A stretch of 64,000 nucleotides of DNA from Macrotis lagotis (taxonomy: Eukaryota; Chordata; Mammalia; Peramelemorphia; Peramelidae), in NCBI RefSeq assembly GCF_037893015.1, contig NC_133661.1, positions 182,506,508 through 182,570,507 on the forward strand, given 5' to 3'. The notes beneath the pieces are model-generated. The model did not search any database. It was not told where the DNA came from and saw only the letters and a program-made list of their open reading frames with translations. Shown here in pieces: positions 53,645-64,000 of this stretch (its first letter is position 1; every line of letters begins with the position of its first letter). The translations under genes and the position numbers were made by a program.

Positions 53645-54439
53645 TTTCCTACTTCTAACAGATAGCATGGTTTTTAGGATTGATTGACCTACTGCCTGTT
53701 GCACGTACTCCAGGTTATCAGATATATGTGATTCTCAGAATAAAAAAACAATTATTTTAGATGTGCTCTGATTAGGGAGGGTAGAGAAAAATGGGAAGGC
53801 TCCCTTCCTTGGTCTGAATACTTCTATAGTACAACCTAATCATGCATTAGAATTTTTTGACTGTTACATCTGAAATACATCAAGCTAATACTGAATATGT
53901 AGCAGGTCTTTTTTTTTAATATATAAATTACTTTCTAGCTCTTATTAGACTAACATGTTCCAGCATCTCCCCATAAATTCTACCTCCCTTTCTACTACAA
54001 CAGGGATTAGTTGCCCTAAAAGGAGACAAAGTTGTCCCTGGGACTTGATTGGCCTCAGCTTCCCTGCTATAGCTTCCTGGTCACCTAAGGACATAAAATT
54101 TAGCAGCCAGGTAGGGTCTGGGCCTTTTAGCTTTAGTGGATGTCTGAGATCACATGAGAAGCCAAATCCAGTGAATTTACATTAGGGATTGAGGGAGGTT
54201 ACCTTTACCAAGAGTGAAACTAAATGCTATAGTGCTACTGTATCCTTATTACATATTCTTGGAATGTTAGGGCAAAATAAATCTTTTTGTTAATTGTTTG
54301 ATGATTTATGAAGACCTCATCTGTTCCCCAAATCAAACTTGAATTAAGAGAGTAGCCATTAGGTCTATCTCTAACACTTATCCATGTCTCTCCAGTTCTG
54401 TATTTGTTAAATGATTTTGGAGTGGGGGAACTCAAGTGG

Positions 54440-54680
54440 AGAACTTAATATTCATCCCATTTGTTTTCATTTACTTCAGCCTACCTTTTTGGGGGATCCA
54501 AATCTGATTATATAATGAATTAACTATCCCTCTCATTTTTATGTAGTCTACAATTTTGATAAGTATGCCATCATGAGCCATTGATAAAAATACTAATAGA
54601 ACAGCACCAAAGATTGAGTCTAGTGACATTCTCTACTGATGATCTCCCTTTAGGTTGACATTGAAATATTCTTTGTAATA
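54440..54680 (-). repeat. CR1/L3 fragment, antisense
   Basis: AATTTTGATAAGTATGCCAT, GAGCCATTGATAAAAATACT, AGAACAGCACCAAAGATTGA and CTCCCTTTAGGTTGACATTG follow the reversed CR1/L3 order. Confidence 0.6.
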
Positions 54681-54980
54681 ATAATAGCTCACATTTATTT
54701 AGTGATATACAATTTATGAAGTACTTTCCTCACAATTCTGTTATAAAACTACTTTAGGTATTGTGATTCTTCTCCTTTTCTTAGTTTGGATTTGTACTTT
54801 TTATCATTGTAGGGACTGCTTGATGTCAGCAATTTATCTACAATTTATAGTCTTAGTTGCCTGGGACTCTGATAAATTAAGTGACTTTGATTCCAATGGT
54901 CACATGGAATGTGTCAGAGGCAGGATTTGATTCTAGGTATCTCAGAGTCTAAGATCAGCTCCCTATCCACTGCTGCCACA
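54680..54980 (-). repeat. MIR, antisense
   Basis: AGCTCACATTTATTTAGTGA near the left, GTCAGAGGCAGGATTTGATT and CTCCCTATCCACTGCTGCCA at the right. Confidence 0.65.
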
Positions 54981-55119
54981 TTTTTCTTTTAAGGGAAGAA
55001 AACCCATCATATAAAGCAGTAAAGTGACTTGATGGCAATTCATGATGAGCCCAACGCCTTCAGGTTTCTTGATTTCAGGTCCAGTGGAAACAAAGTAAAA
55101 AGCTTAGATTTTTTAAAAA

Positions 55120-55860
55120 CATCTTTTTTTTGTTTTAATAAATCAAAATCCATCTTCTCAATCTTCCCCCAGTCTACCCCAAGAGCATACGCACACATAC
55201 ACCTTGAGAACACCAGAAAAGCAAAAACCCCTTACATCAATCAAAACAAATTTCCACCTTGATCATGTTCAAAATTTTCTTTGTCTAATTCTTCTGAATT
55301 TTTAACCTCTCTATCAGAAGGAGGATAGCATGTTTCATTTATTAATTCTCTGGAGTTGTGGCTATTCATTATTGTTAATAACATTCCATCACGTTTATAT
55401 GTCATAATTTGTTCATCCATTCCTCAACTTATGGATACCTGTTCAGATTCTTATGCTTTTCCATCTCAAAAAATGTTATGAATATTTTTGCACATTCTTA
55501 ATTCGTGTTTGTTTTGATAGAACTAATCTCTTCTTTGATCTACTCTTTAATTCTTCCTCCCCTTTCTCCCCTTTCCCTCCTATTTACATATTGAGTAAAA
55601 TGAATTTCCATACTCAATTGTGCATGCATATTCTTCTTTCTTTTCACCAGGTGAGATGAGAGTGAGGTTTAAGTGCTAGTAACAAACCTCATTGCCTCTT
55701 CTTTGTATACAGATATCTACTTGTGCAGCCTGATTGGGTGAGATAATTTTCCCTTATTTACTTTCTCCCAATTTATTCTTCTTTCCCCTCTTTTTCTTTT
55801 CCTTTTAAACGTAACAGAACTATTCTTGGGTCTTAGCTAATAGGATTTTTTCTATAAACT
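55120..55860 (-). mobile_element. Rearranged L1 fragment, antisense
   Basis: 3'UTR landmarks (AACATTCCATCACGTTTATA, TGTTCATCCATTCCTCAACT, CATCTCAAAAAATGTTATGA) are followed directly by stretches like the inter-ORF region, so most of ORF2 is missing. Confidence 0.55.
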
Positions 55861-56288
55861 CTAATGAAGATGGAGTTCATGAAATTGTGTCTTGAGCTTT
55901 CCTGAACACCATAGTAACTCTTTATGGTGGGATTCTTATTTATTTATTTATTTTTGCTCTTTATTTTAACCTACTTTCTAATTTTGAATTTGATTGTTAA
56001 GGCCAAGCTTTATGCACTTCTATATGGAAGGGCTGGGATGGTCCTCTTGTTGTTATCATGGGATATTGAGAAAATATATAGCAAGAGAAGAAAAGGGGAC
56101 TTAGGCTTATATATTCGTGAGACTATAATTCTAGTGTGGAAGTCAAATAAGAATAATAAGAGACTAATAATGAACAGACAAGTAAAAGGAAAACCAGAGA
56201 GAACATTATCACAAAAATCTAGAGAGAGAATCTGGGGGAAGGAGACTGTCATATGTTGTTCAGGTCAATAATACTATTGTATGTAATA

Positions 56289-56290
<2 letters not shown>

Positions 56291-56338
<48 letters not shown>
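56291..56338 (+). repeat. (AT)n microsatellite
   Basis: About 48 bases of uninterrupted TA. Confidence 0.95.
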
Positions 56339-56340
<2 letters not shown>

Positions 56341-56344
56341 TTAC

Positions 56345-56575
56345 ATGCCAGATAATTTTCAAATATTAACTCTAATCATCCATTAGAATTTTATTCCTCT
56401 AACAACCTTGGAAGGTAGATATTATTATTCCTATTTTATAGATAAGGAAACTTAGGCAAAGGTTAAATGCCTTGCCCAAGGTCATGTAACCAGTAAATGT
56501 TTGAGACCAGATTTAAACTTACATCTTCCTGACCATGAGCTCAATACTTTATCCATTGTACCATCTAGATGAAAA
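56345..56575 (-). repeat. MIR, antisense
   Basis: CCTATTTTATAGATAAGGAA, TGCCTTGCCCAAGGTCATGT and ACTTTATCCATTGTACCATC in order. Confidence 0.75.
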
Positions 56576-56783
56576 TTGAGAAAAGATCATAAAATTTTTC
56601 AGTTAGGTGATTCCTGATAACTGCAAAATGTATTTTCAAGGGGCTTGAGAAGGGAGTGAAAAGAGAGAAAGGGGAGGCATTAAGTATATGTATATATATA
56701 TGCTGGTATTTTCCTAGGAACTAAAGACAAAGTTTAGGTGGAGAATAAAGTCAAGTGAGAGTTTATTTTAAGAATAGTGGTAA

Positions 56784-56828
56784 AGAAAAATTGTAAAACT
56801 CAAAACTCAAATAAAATCTTAAAAAAAA
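56784..56828 (+). mobile_element. Tiny L1 stub (about 45 bp) with target-site duplication
   Basis: AGAAAAATTGTAAAACTC, a CAAATAAAATCTT poly(A)-signal end and an A tail, flanked by a perfect 14-base duplication AAGAATAGTGGTAA at 56770-56783 and 56829-56842. Only the last few dozen bases of an L1 were inserted. Confidence 0.8.
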
Positions 56829-57097
56829 AAGAATAGTGGTAACCCAGTGGATAGAGCACCGACTCTATGAAGGGCACACTCTAGAAAATACAGAAGGGAA
56901 TGGGATCAAGTACAAGTGAGAGCCTAGCCTTGGTGAGAAGGACTGTTCCCATTAGAGGATGGGCTAAAGACCAAGTCAAGTAGAGAATAAGTTAAGAGGT
57001 TTTGAGCTGGAGAGAGAACTAAAAGTGAATAAGTGGGGGGAGATTTGAAGTTAGAGATGTGAAATAATTCCTGTGGGAATGTGATAATCAATTAGAG

Positions 57098-57247
57098 GAG
57101 CAGCTAGGTGGCAAAGTGGATAGAGCACTGGCCCTGGAGTCAGGAGGTCCTCAGTTCAAATCTGACCTCAAACACTTAATAATTACATAGCTGTGTGACC
57201 TTGGGCAAGTCACCCTTAACCCCCTTGCCTTAAATTTAAAAAAAAAG
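57098..57247 (+). mobile_element. WSINE1-like SINE, older type
   Basis: Flanked by AATCAATTAGAG at 57086-57097 and 57248-57259. Confidence 0.92.
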
Positions 57248-57269
57248 AATCAATTAGAGGGACAGTTAG

Positions 57270-59150
57270 GTGAAAAAAGGCAAAAGACAATCCTAGTTCT
57301 CACATAGTTCACATTCTAATTTGGGAGATAACAAGAAAGCAACTGTGTAAAAATAAGATTTTTCAGGATAATTGGAGATAATTGAGAGGGAAGGCACTAG
57401 CATTAAGGAAATGAAGAGAGGCTTCTTGTAGAAAATAGGATTTTAGCTACAAATGGAAGGATACTTGGAATCCAGGGAAACTGGAAGATGAAGAGGGAGA
57501 GAATTCCAGACAATGGAAATGCGAAATGCTCAAAGTCAGGAGATGGATTTTCTTGAGTGAGGAACAGCAAAAAAGCTAATGTCACTGGATATGGATTATC
57601 CAGTGGGAAGATGGAAAAGCTGGAGCTGTCAGATTGTGAAGTACTTTGAATAATAGCAATGACAGGATTTTATAGTTGATCCTGGAGGAGATCAGGAACC
57701 AAAGGAATCTGTGGATGGGAGGGGTGATAAAGTCAGTCTTGTGCTTTAGGAAGATTAATTTGACAATGAAGTAGGGAGTAGATTGGAGTTGGGAAGAAAC
57801 TTGAGTCAGGGAGACCAACATACTTTGTAATAGTCTAGTTGTAAGGTGATAAGGGCCTGCTTCAAGGTGGTGACAATTTTTTGAAGACAGAAGGGGATAC
57901 ATGTAAGAGATGTTAGGAAAGTAAAATCCACAACCCAGGGCAACAGATTGAATTATAACAGGGAATGAAAATGAAGATTTCAGAATGACACTAAGGTGTA
58001 GGGAGCTAGGGTAATAATAATAGGGAAGTTAGAAAAGAGGGACAGGGTTTGGGGAAAAGATAATAGTTCTGGGGCGGCTAGGTGGTGCAATGGAGTTAGG
58101 AGTACCTGGGTTCAAATTTGGCCTCAGACACTTAATTATTACCTAGCCATGTGGCCTTAGGCAAGCCGCTTAACCCCATTGCCTTGAAAAATCTAAAAAA
58201 AAAAGATAATAGTTCAGTTTGGGGAGTTTTAGATGTCTCCAGGTCATCCAGTTTAATATGTCCAATAGGCTGTTGGATATGTGTGTCTGGAGATTAAAAG
58301 AGAAAGTTAGGACTAGATAAGTAGATCTGAGAATCATTAGCAAAGAAATGATAATTAAATGATAGAAACTGATTACCAAATGAAATTATAGAAGAGGACT
58401 TGAAATAGAGGTCTGGGAGACATTTACCATTCCTGTAGCTGCAGATCCAGGAAAGGAGACTCAAAGAGAAATCAGAAAAGTAGGAGGAAAAATAGAATAA
58501 TGTCATGGAAATTTAGAAGACAGTATCAAGGAAAGAGAAGGTGGATTGTGCCAAGGGCTACAGCAAAGTCAAAAAGTATGAGAATTATGAAAAGGCAATT
58601 AAATGACCATTTTAAACTTTGGAAGAAGTAGGTTCAGTTGAATGAAGTTGGAAACTAAACTGCAAGGTTTAAAAGAAAGTGAGAGGAAATGAAATGTTAC
58701 ACCAATTGTAGATGGACTTTTCAAGGAGTTTAACCCCAAAAGGAAGGATATGGGATTATTACTAGTAGGGATGGACACGTCAAATGAGAGGTTTTTTGAG
58801 TTTGGAGGTGACATGGGCATTTTTGTAGGCAGTAAATTTGAAAACAGATGGTAAATAGGGACAGATTGAAGAAGAGTGAGAAAGTTGGGGATATTTGAAG
58901 GGTCCCTGGTGGCAGAAAGCATCTAGGTAACATGAGGAGGGAAAAAGAGGGAGTTCTTGGTGAATGGCATATGGTGAGTTATATTAAGCTTAAGAGATGT
59001 TGAAAAAGTTTGGAAAAACTATACCTAAATAGGAGCAATAGCTTTATGCATATGGTGGCATGGGAGTAATCCAAGGTTGAGGTTAAACTGGGCAAGATTT
59101 TTGATAGGATAAAGGGCCAAGACATAAAATGGGGAGAAAAAGACTCTGAA
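57270..59150 (-). mobile_element. L2/CR1-clade LINE, reverse transcriptase region and 3' end, decayed
   Basis: Minus-strand frames spell recognisable RT pieces of this clade in order: GVTFHFLSLSF-type upstream part, FANDSQIYLSSP (58325-58345; the catalytic YADD box is changed to FAND), LQTHISNSLLDILNWMTW, TQVSSQLQSTPYFIVKLIFL, and RINYKILSLLLFKVLHNLTA. Then comes an L2-like 3' end with reversed AGGATAATTGGAGATAATTG. Several frameshifts and stops; not active. A WSINE1-like copy sits inside at 58070-58200. Confidence 0.75.
58070..58200 (+). mobile_element. WSINE1-like SINE inside the L2-type LINE, internally deleted
   Basis: Flanked by a 15-base duplication AAAAGATAATAGTTC at 58055-58069 and 58201-58215. 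About 25 bases between the head and GGAGTACCTGGG are missing. Confidence 0.92.
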
Positions 59151-59294
59151 GAGTTGAATTAGTTCACCAAAGGGTTTGTAACTTTTTCAAACATTTCATT
59201 ATAATTGTTTGTGGATAGATCTTGGCTCCTACTACATTACAGACCCTTGGTTTTATTTATCTTTGCTCATATCAGGTGTTCAAGAAATATCTAC

Positions 59295-59462
59295 GGGGGG
59301 GGGGGGGGGCGACTAGGCAGTGTAGTGGATAAAGCACCTGTCCTGGAGTCAGGAGTACCCAGGTTCAAATCTGGTTTCAGACGTTTAATAATTACCTAGC
59401 TGTGTGGCCTTGGGCAAGCCACTTAACCCCATTTGCCTTGCAAAAACCTAAAAAAAAGAAAA
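59295..59462 (+). mobile_element. WSINE1-like SINE with a 15-G 5' end
   Basis: Full-length young copy flanked by AAGAAATATCTAC at 59282-59294 and 59463-59475. The normal four Gs at the 5' end are expanded to about fifteen (59295-59309). Confidence 0.95.
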
Positions 59463-59919
59463 AAGAAATATCTACCGGTTTCTTGCTCTTAACCTCATCA
59501 TGACTTCTGTAGAGCATTATATTTCTCTGATGTGTGAGCTGATTATTTTGACTTTTTTCCCCCAAGGGTAACAGATAAACTTTAATATGAGGTTTAGCAA
59601 AAATCTTGAAATAGCTTAAAACTGCAAACTAATGCTTTTGGAACCATGTATTTTATAGTGCTTTAAGGTTTGCAAAGTTCTTTCCTCAAAACGACATTGA
59701 GAAGTATACAATATAAATGAGGAAGCTCAGATTTTAAAAATGCTTATGATTATGTAGCCAGCAGTATCCAAGTTATGTTTTGAACTAGTATCTCCTGACT
59801 TGTCAGGCCAATACAATATGGCGTGCCATCCTTCTATCTATTCTCTCCTTCCCTTTCTCTACAATATTAAGCAAAAGAAAACACAAACCAAAAAGAGGAT
59901 AATAAAGTAAGCTTAAAAA

Positions 59920-60190
59920 ATTTTATCTATTTGCATTCAGATTCCATGAGTTCATTCTCTTGAAGTAGATAGTATTTTTCAACTTAAGTCCTTCAAAACT
60001 GTCTTGGATCACTGCACTGCTGAGAATGGTGAAGTCATTTACAGTTTTTCTCTTGGCTCATTACATTTTGCATCAAAGCATTTAAGTCTTCCCAGATTTT
60101 TCTGAAAGCATCCTCCTTGTCATCCTACAATGTACTAAGGCACAATAGTATGTGATCCAATTTTCTAATATTATAGCAATTGGTTAAAAT
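59920..60190 (-). mobile_element. Old L1 3'UTR fragment, antisense
   Basis: TTTGCATTCAGATTCCATGA, TCACTGCACTGCTGAGAATG, GTCTTCCCAGATTTTTCTGA and CTAAGGCACAATAGTATGTG resemble the L1 3'UTR order at 29.5-29.85 kb. Confidence 0.6.
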
Positions 60191-61090
60191 TTTTTAAGAG
60201 CAGAGTTCAGTTTCAGTCTTTTGGGGAAGAATATGAAATCTTATTAATTATTATCATTTGCAACACCCTATTTCAATATATTGATATACTTTAAAAATTA
60301 AAAGTGAATTATTTCAATTAAGAATTTCACAAAATTGATTTATTTTAAAGCACTCATCAATTTTACAGATACTAACCTAACATAGTAGTTGACAGCCCAC
60401 AAAAAAATAGTATTTATTTCTATAAATCACCATCAAAAGAATCAATGGAAACTGGACAAATACTCTTTAAGATAAAAAATATGTCAAATATTTGGTCAAT
60501 AGATACACAAGATACTTGTTCAATGATACCTTGATTAATTCTTTATCAGACAATATATAGGATTATTTATGTCCAAAATAGTACTTGTGTTTTTGAGTTC
60601 AGAATATTCACTATGAAATAGCTTTTGCTATCAATTTGCAAACCCAAACTGTTGACAAAAAGGACACTTAAAGATTTCACAAATGAATAATTTTCTTAAT
60701 TAATATAAAAAAGAATTGTTTCATTGCCGTTTCAGAGAGACTTGGATAGTCAGATAGACATACACTTCAATAATCTTCCCATTAATTTTGATAAGTTTTC
60801 TTGGAGTTTTTTCCAGATGTAAATAGAAACTTATGGGATAAGAAGTCTGAAAGAAATTTACAAAGTAAAAACATTTGAAAACTACCTTGGAAGGAAGAAG
60901 AGATCTCTTAACAACAAAAGATAAAGGAGCTTTTGAAAAAAAATTTGGTCTTTGAGACAATAGCTTTACAGTATATCCAAATCAAAAAATTAACCATTTT
61001 GATCAGGGCGTTGTTGAAAAGTAGAGGGTAGAAAAAGTAGATGACAACTGAAATGGAAAAAAGGTTAAGATTCAACTCATTGTGGATTCA
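60190..61090. other. No gene seen
   Basis: Very AT-rich DNA with only short open frames and no repeat I can name. Confidence 0.4.
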
Positions 61091-61094
61091 AATG

Positions 61095-61990
61095 GTCTTC
61101 TCTTTTTTAATTTATTACAATGTCATGTATACCTGGGTGATCAATAAATAAAATAATAATGTGTTCTCTTCTATCCATGTCAATGATCATCTGCAAAGGC
61201 CACCACATACACATCTTTTGAGCACTAGCCAGGGACAATCTCATATCAACAACAGAAGAAGTAGGAGATAAACTGCCAGCAATACTCTCAAAATCATTTG
61301 TGTTGACGAGAAGATTAGGGTGGTGCCTAATCAGTGAGGGAGGCCACAGGAGTTCCACGTACTTGATTTGCTAATGGTCCCTGAAAGTTGAGCTCTGATT
61401 CAGAGAAACATGGGAAGATGCATGTGAACTTTTACTGTAGCCAAAATGAAGAAAGCATTGATGGTGTTGTTTATGGCACAAGTGGACTTAGCAACACAAG
61501 ATAACACTGTAACGGATTTAAAAGATAGAACAGTGCTACTTTAAGAGGGACATAAGGCATTTCTATAGGGGTCCATATGAGTTCAGCCACATCTGAGGCA
61601 TATTGGTCCCATTCAAGAAGGAGCTTCTGCTTTTTAACCACCACCTTGTTGTAGTCCTGGATTGCAAAATATAGTGCAACTGCAGTAAGTGCATCAGTTA
61701 CCATAAATACCAACTCTGCATGGTCAATCAGGAAACGGAAAAGATATATAATTAGCGGTGTTTCATGAAAAACTGCTCCAGAATAGGGAGACACTCCCAA
61801 ATCCAATAGAGAGAGTCCTTCGACCACTCGTTTTCAGGCGGTGAGCGGGGACACCACCTCCACCCTCTCGGAGATGAAGTCGACCAGGCTGGGGCAGAAG
61901 AGCAGGGCCCGCACGGTGACGGCAGCCGCCAGCACCAGGGCCAGAGGAGCCGCCATGTTAGCGGGTGCGGGACAGCAGGAGCAGAGTGGG
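61095..61990 (-). pseudogene. PIGU: PIGU processed pseudogene with an atypical 3' part
   Basis: On the minus strand an ATG at 61956-61954 starts [20 protein letters not shown], then [12 protein letters not shown], a TGA at codon 41 (61836-61834) where human PIGU has Trp, then [40 protein letters not shown] and so on to [14 protein letters not shown] near 61436. This spans several PIGU exons without introns, so it is a retrocopy. PIGU is a multi-pass ER subunit of the GPI transamidase. A frameshift lies near LLNP (about 61490). After VK the homology stops; the remaining 340 bases end with a minus-strand AATAAA (61111-61116) and A-rich run. That tail could be an alternative terminal exon of a short transcript or unrelated sequence. 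Confidence 0.88.
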
Positions 61991-62726
61991 TCGGCTTATT
62001 TTGACTTCTTACCTGCTTATAATCCACATTTTGTGATTGGATAAATTCTAAAGAGCTATCCCAAAGCTTATTTTATAAAGATCTGGAAGGGTGAAAAGCA
62101 GCAGTAAAAAGTTACTGATCTTGACTGTTTACCAAGGCAATGTTTACTACCTGGGGATAGGCTTTCTCATGGGGAATTTTTGCCTCGTGTTTAGTAATAC
62201 TCTATTCTAATATTGAGAAGGGTAAGAAATTTTCAAGTCTTAAATATTTATTCCTAAAATATTAGAGATTAAAAAAATGACAGAATAACTGAGAATATGG
62301 AATTTTTTTTATCTGATCATACTATTAATCTACCTAGTGCTCTGCAAAATAATTGGGAAAAAGTAAAAAATATATTGACATACAAACAAATCTTACAATT
62401 TTTTACATCTAAAAAAATTTTAATATGTAATAGAGCTTACATTTGCTGTAATCACTATGTGATTTAGCATTGAGTTCACAAGATTTTTGACACATTTTTT
62501 ATTGATCATAAAGCATACTTTTATCATATTGGATAATTACATAAAACTTTGACAGTCCTTAAGTCTAGCTTTTTTCATAATCCACATTTTCCATGTGGAT
62601 TTCTTAACTTTTCATGATGTATGGCATGGTTCAAGACTATGTTTCAATATGCCATATATATTTGGAGATTTAATTCTAGAATCATTCATCTTCTCAATAA
62701 TAAGTTAGCATTTATACAATTTTTTT

Positions 62727-62865
62727 GGTTGGTTTTTTTTTTGCAAGGCAGTGGGGTTAAGTGGCAGGTAATTATTAAGTGTCTGAGGTCAGACTTGAAC
62801 TCAGGTGCTCTATATACTTCTGACTCCAGGGATGGTGCTCTATCCACTGGCCCACCTAGCCACCC
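62727..62865 (-). mobile_element. WSINE1-like SINE, internally deleted
   Basis: Reverse copy lacking the CTTGCCCAAGGCCACACAGC stretch and with a small inserted ATATACTT-like piece. CATTTATACAAT/CATTTATATAAT duplications flank it. Confidence 0.88.
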
Positions 62866-62884
62866 CATTTATATAATTTTTTAA

Positions 62885-63230
62885 AGGCTTATAAAGGCTT
62901 ATGTTATCCCAGTAGATTCTCACAACAAACCTGTGAGGTAGATATAATCTCCATTTTACAGATTAAGAAATAGGCTGTGGGGGGTGGCTAGGTGGCACAG
63001 TAGATAGAGCTGGCCCTGGAATCAGGAGTACCTGAGTTCAAATCCTGCTTGGAAGTTTAATAATTACCTAGCTCTGTGGCCTTGGGCAAGCCACTTAACC
63101 CCATTGCCTTGCAAAAACTAAAAAAAAAAATAAGCTGTGAAAGAATAAATTACTTCTTCAGGACATTTGAATGAGGAAGTATTTGAATTTATTTCTTGGA
63201 TAGTGCTAGGTCTAAGGACACAGGTCTTCA
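62885..63230 (-). repeat. MIR, antisense, split by a SINE
   Basis: AGGCTTATGTTATCCCAGTA, CCATTTTACAGATTAAGAAA, then after the SINE GAATAAATTACTTCTTCAGG and ATTTGAATTTATTTC. Confidence 0.6.
62980..63127 (+). mobile_element. WSINE1-like SINE inserted in MIR
   Basis: Flanked by AAATAGGCTGTG (62968-62979) and AAATAAGCTGTG (about 63127-63138). Confidence 0.9.
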
Positions 63231-64000
63231 ATAAATGATTATTGACTGATTGCTTCACTGTGAGTTTAAATGATCCTTGTATGAGAGAGGTTCTCCACGT
63301 CTCCCACCTTAATTTGTGTAAAGACATGATGAAGTTTTAAGTATAAATAAGATGGTCTATATATTCTATGAAATCTGAATAGACTAATCAAAAATGCTAA
63401 TCACACATCTGTGGACTTTAAATAACTGTAACATGTTCAGTAGCAATCTAGTGAACTATTATAGAGGTGGAAGAGTTCCAGTTCAAGAGTTCTATTCTAG
63501 TTTGGGAGCTGGAGCTAAGACCCTCAGAGGGAGTTGCTCCTGGGGGCAGGGGGAGGAGGGATTCCCTCTTAATATCCCTCCCTATCCCCTACTGGCAATA
63601 TCATTGTAATAAGTGGAGCATTATCTATCACCTTGGGTCAGAGAGACTATACTTATAGGAGATAGCACAACCAACATGGAGTAGACACAAGGAAAAATCA
63701 CAGGAGAAAGCAGGCAGCCTCAAAGAGCATGATCCTGTCAGTCATAATTCCAGACCATGACCTAGGAGTATAGATTTGTAAATTAATCCTATGTAATATA
63801 AATTTGAGCCTACTCTTTCCTCTGTATATATATGAGAGAGTGTGCCTCAAGTTTTAGAGAAAATGTTTTATACTTACCTGTCTTGGTATACCTGCCTTAG
63901 AAAATAAATACTCTTGCTAATAGCTAATTGAATTTACTGACTGATTTTTAAAGGGAAGCACATCAGTTGCAAGGAATAGAACTTCTCAAAATCCAACAGT
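63230..64000. other. No gene seen; possible old repeat end
   Basis: AT-rich DNA with a single AATAAA near 63904. No frame or repeat I can name with confidence. Confidence 0.35.

Larger units (their letters stand above)
53040..53760 (-). repeat. CR1/L3 fragment, antisense, split by two SINEs
   Basis: GGAAAATTTCCTTACCTC, TTCTGCCATTTACTTCTGTT, GACCCTTCAAATATTTGAAG and TCTCTTCTCTAGGCTAAACC are reversed CR1/L3 landmarks. A CORE-SINE (53180-53395) and a WSINE1-like copy (53491-53644) interrupt it. Confidence 0.6.

Noticed and set aside
63450-63960. Possible solo LTR-like end with an AATAAA near 63904
   Set aside because: No matching second copy, no clear terminal TG/CA or target duplication, and no internal region; cannot be supported as a fossil element.

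Overview
The window is nuclear DNA from a marsupial, most likely an Australian dasyurid-type species. Three things point there: vertebrate genes with many GT-AG introns, marsupial-type L1 and CORE-SINE/MIR repeats, and about twenty copies of a tRNA-derived SINE that I associate with the WSINE1 family. The species call is an inference from repeat content. No bacterial, viral or plasmid features were seen.

The left part (about 3.8-27 kb) is gene-rich. Two genes lie head to tail on the + strand. The first is the orthologue of human C14orf93 (RTFC): six coding exons between 4270 and 12080, 537 codons, start to stop. The second is AJUBA: eight coding exons between 15851 and 25358, 536 codons, with a CpG island over its promoter and first exon (about 14.9-17.4 kb), three LIM domains at the C-terminus, and a 3'UTR reaching a poly(A) signal near 26.85 kb. 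All introns follow GT-AG and all phases join cleanly, so both genes look functional. As I recall it, the human gene order also puts C14orf93 directly upstream of AJUBA on the same strand. The upstream non-coding exons of C14orf93 are probably left of the window.

Between the two genes lies a nearly full-length 7SL (SRP) RNA retropseudogene, inserted into an older MIR and flanked by a short target-site duplication. Introns 2 and 4 of C14orf93 carry a near-perfect 66-bp inverted repeat that brackets exons 3 and 4.

From about 27 kb to the end the window is a repeat-rich intergenic region with no live protein gene that I can find. It holds a near-full-length but dead marsupial L1 on the minus strand (about 29.25-37.06 kb) carrying five nested SINEs, further L1 fragments in both directions, an L2/CR1-clade LINE with a decayed reverse transcriptase (57.3-59.15 kb), several CR1/L3 relics, SINEs with clear target-site duplications, a SINE with a BovB/RTE-like tail, and simple repeats including a 250-bp pyrimidine tract. 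A retrocopy of PIGU (minus strand, about 61.1-61.99 kb) has a stop at codon 41 and an unfamiliar 3' end. HAUS4, which I expect next to AJUBA from human gene order, was not found.
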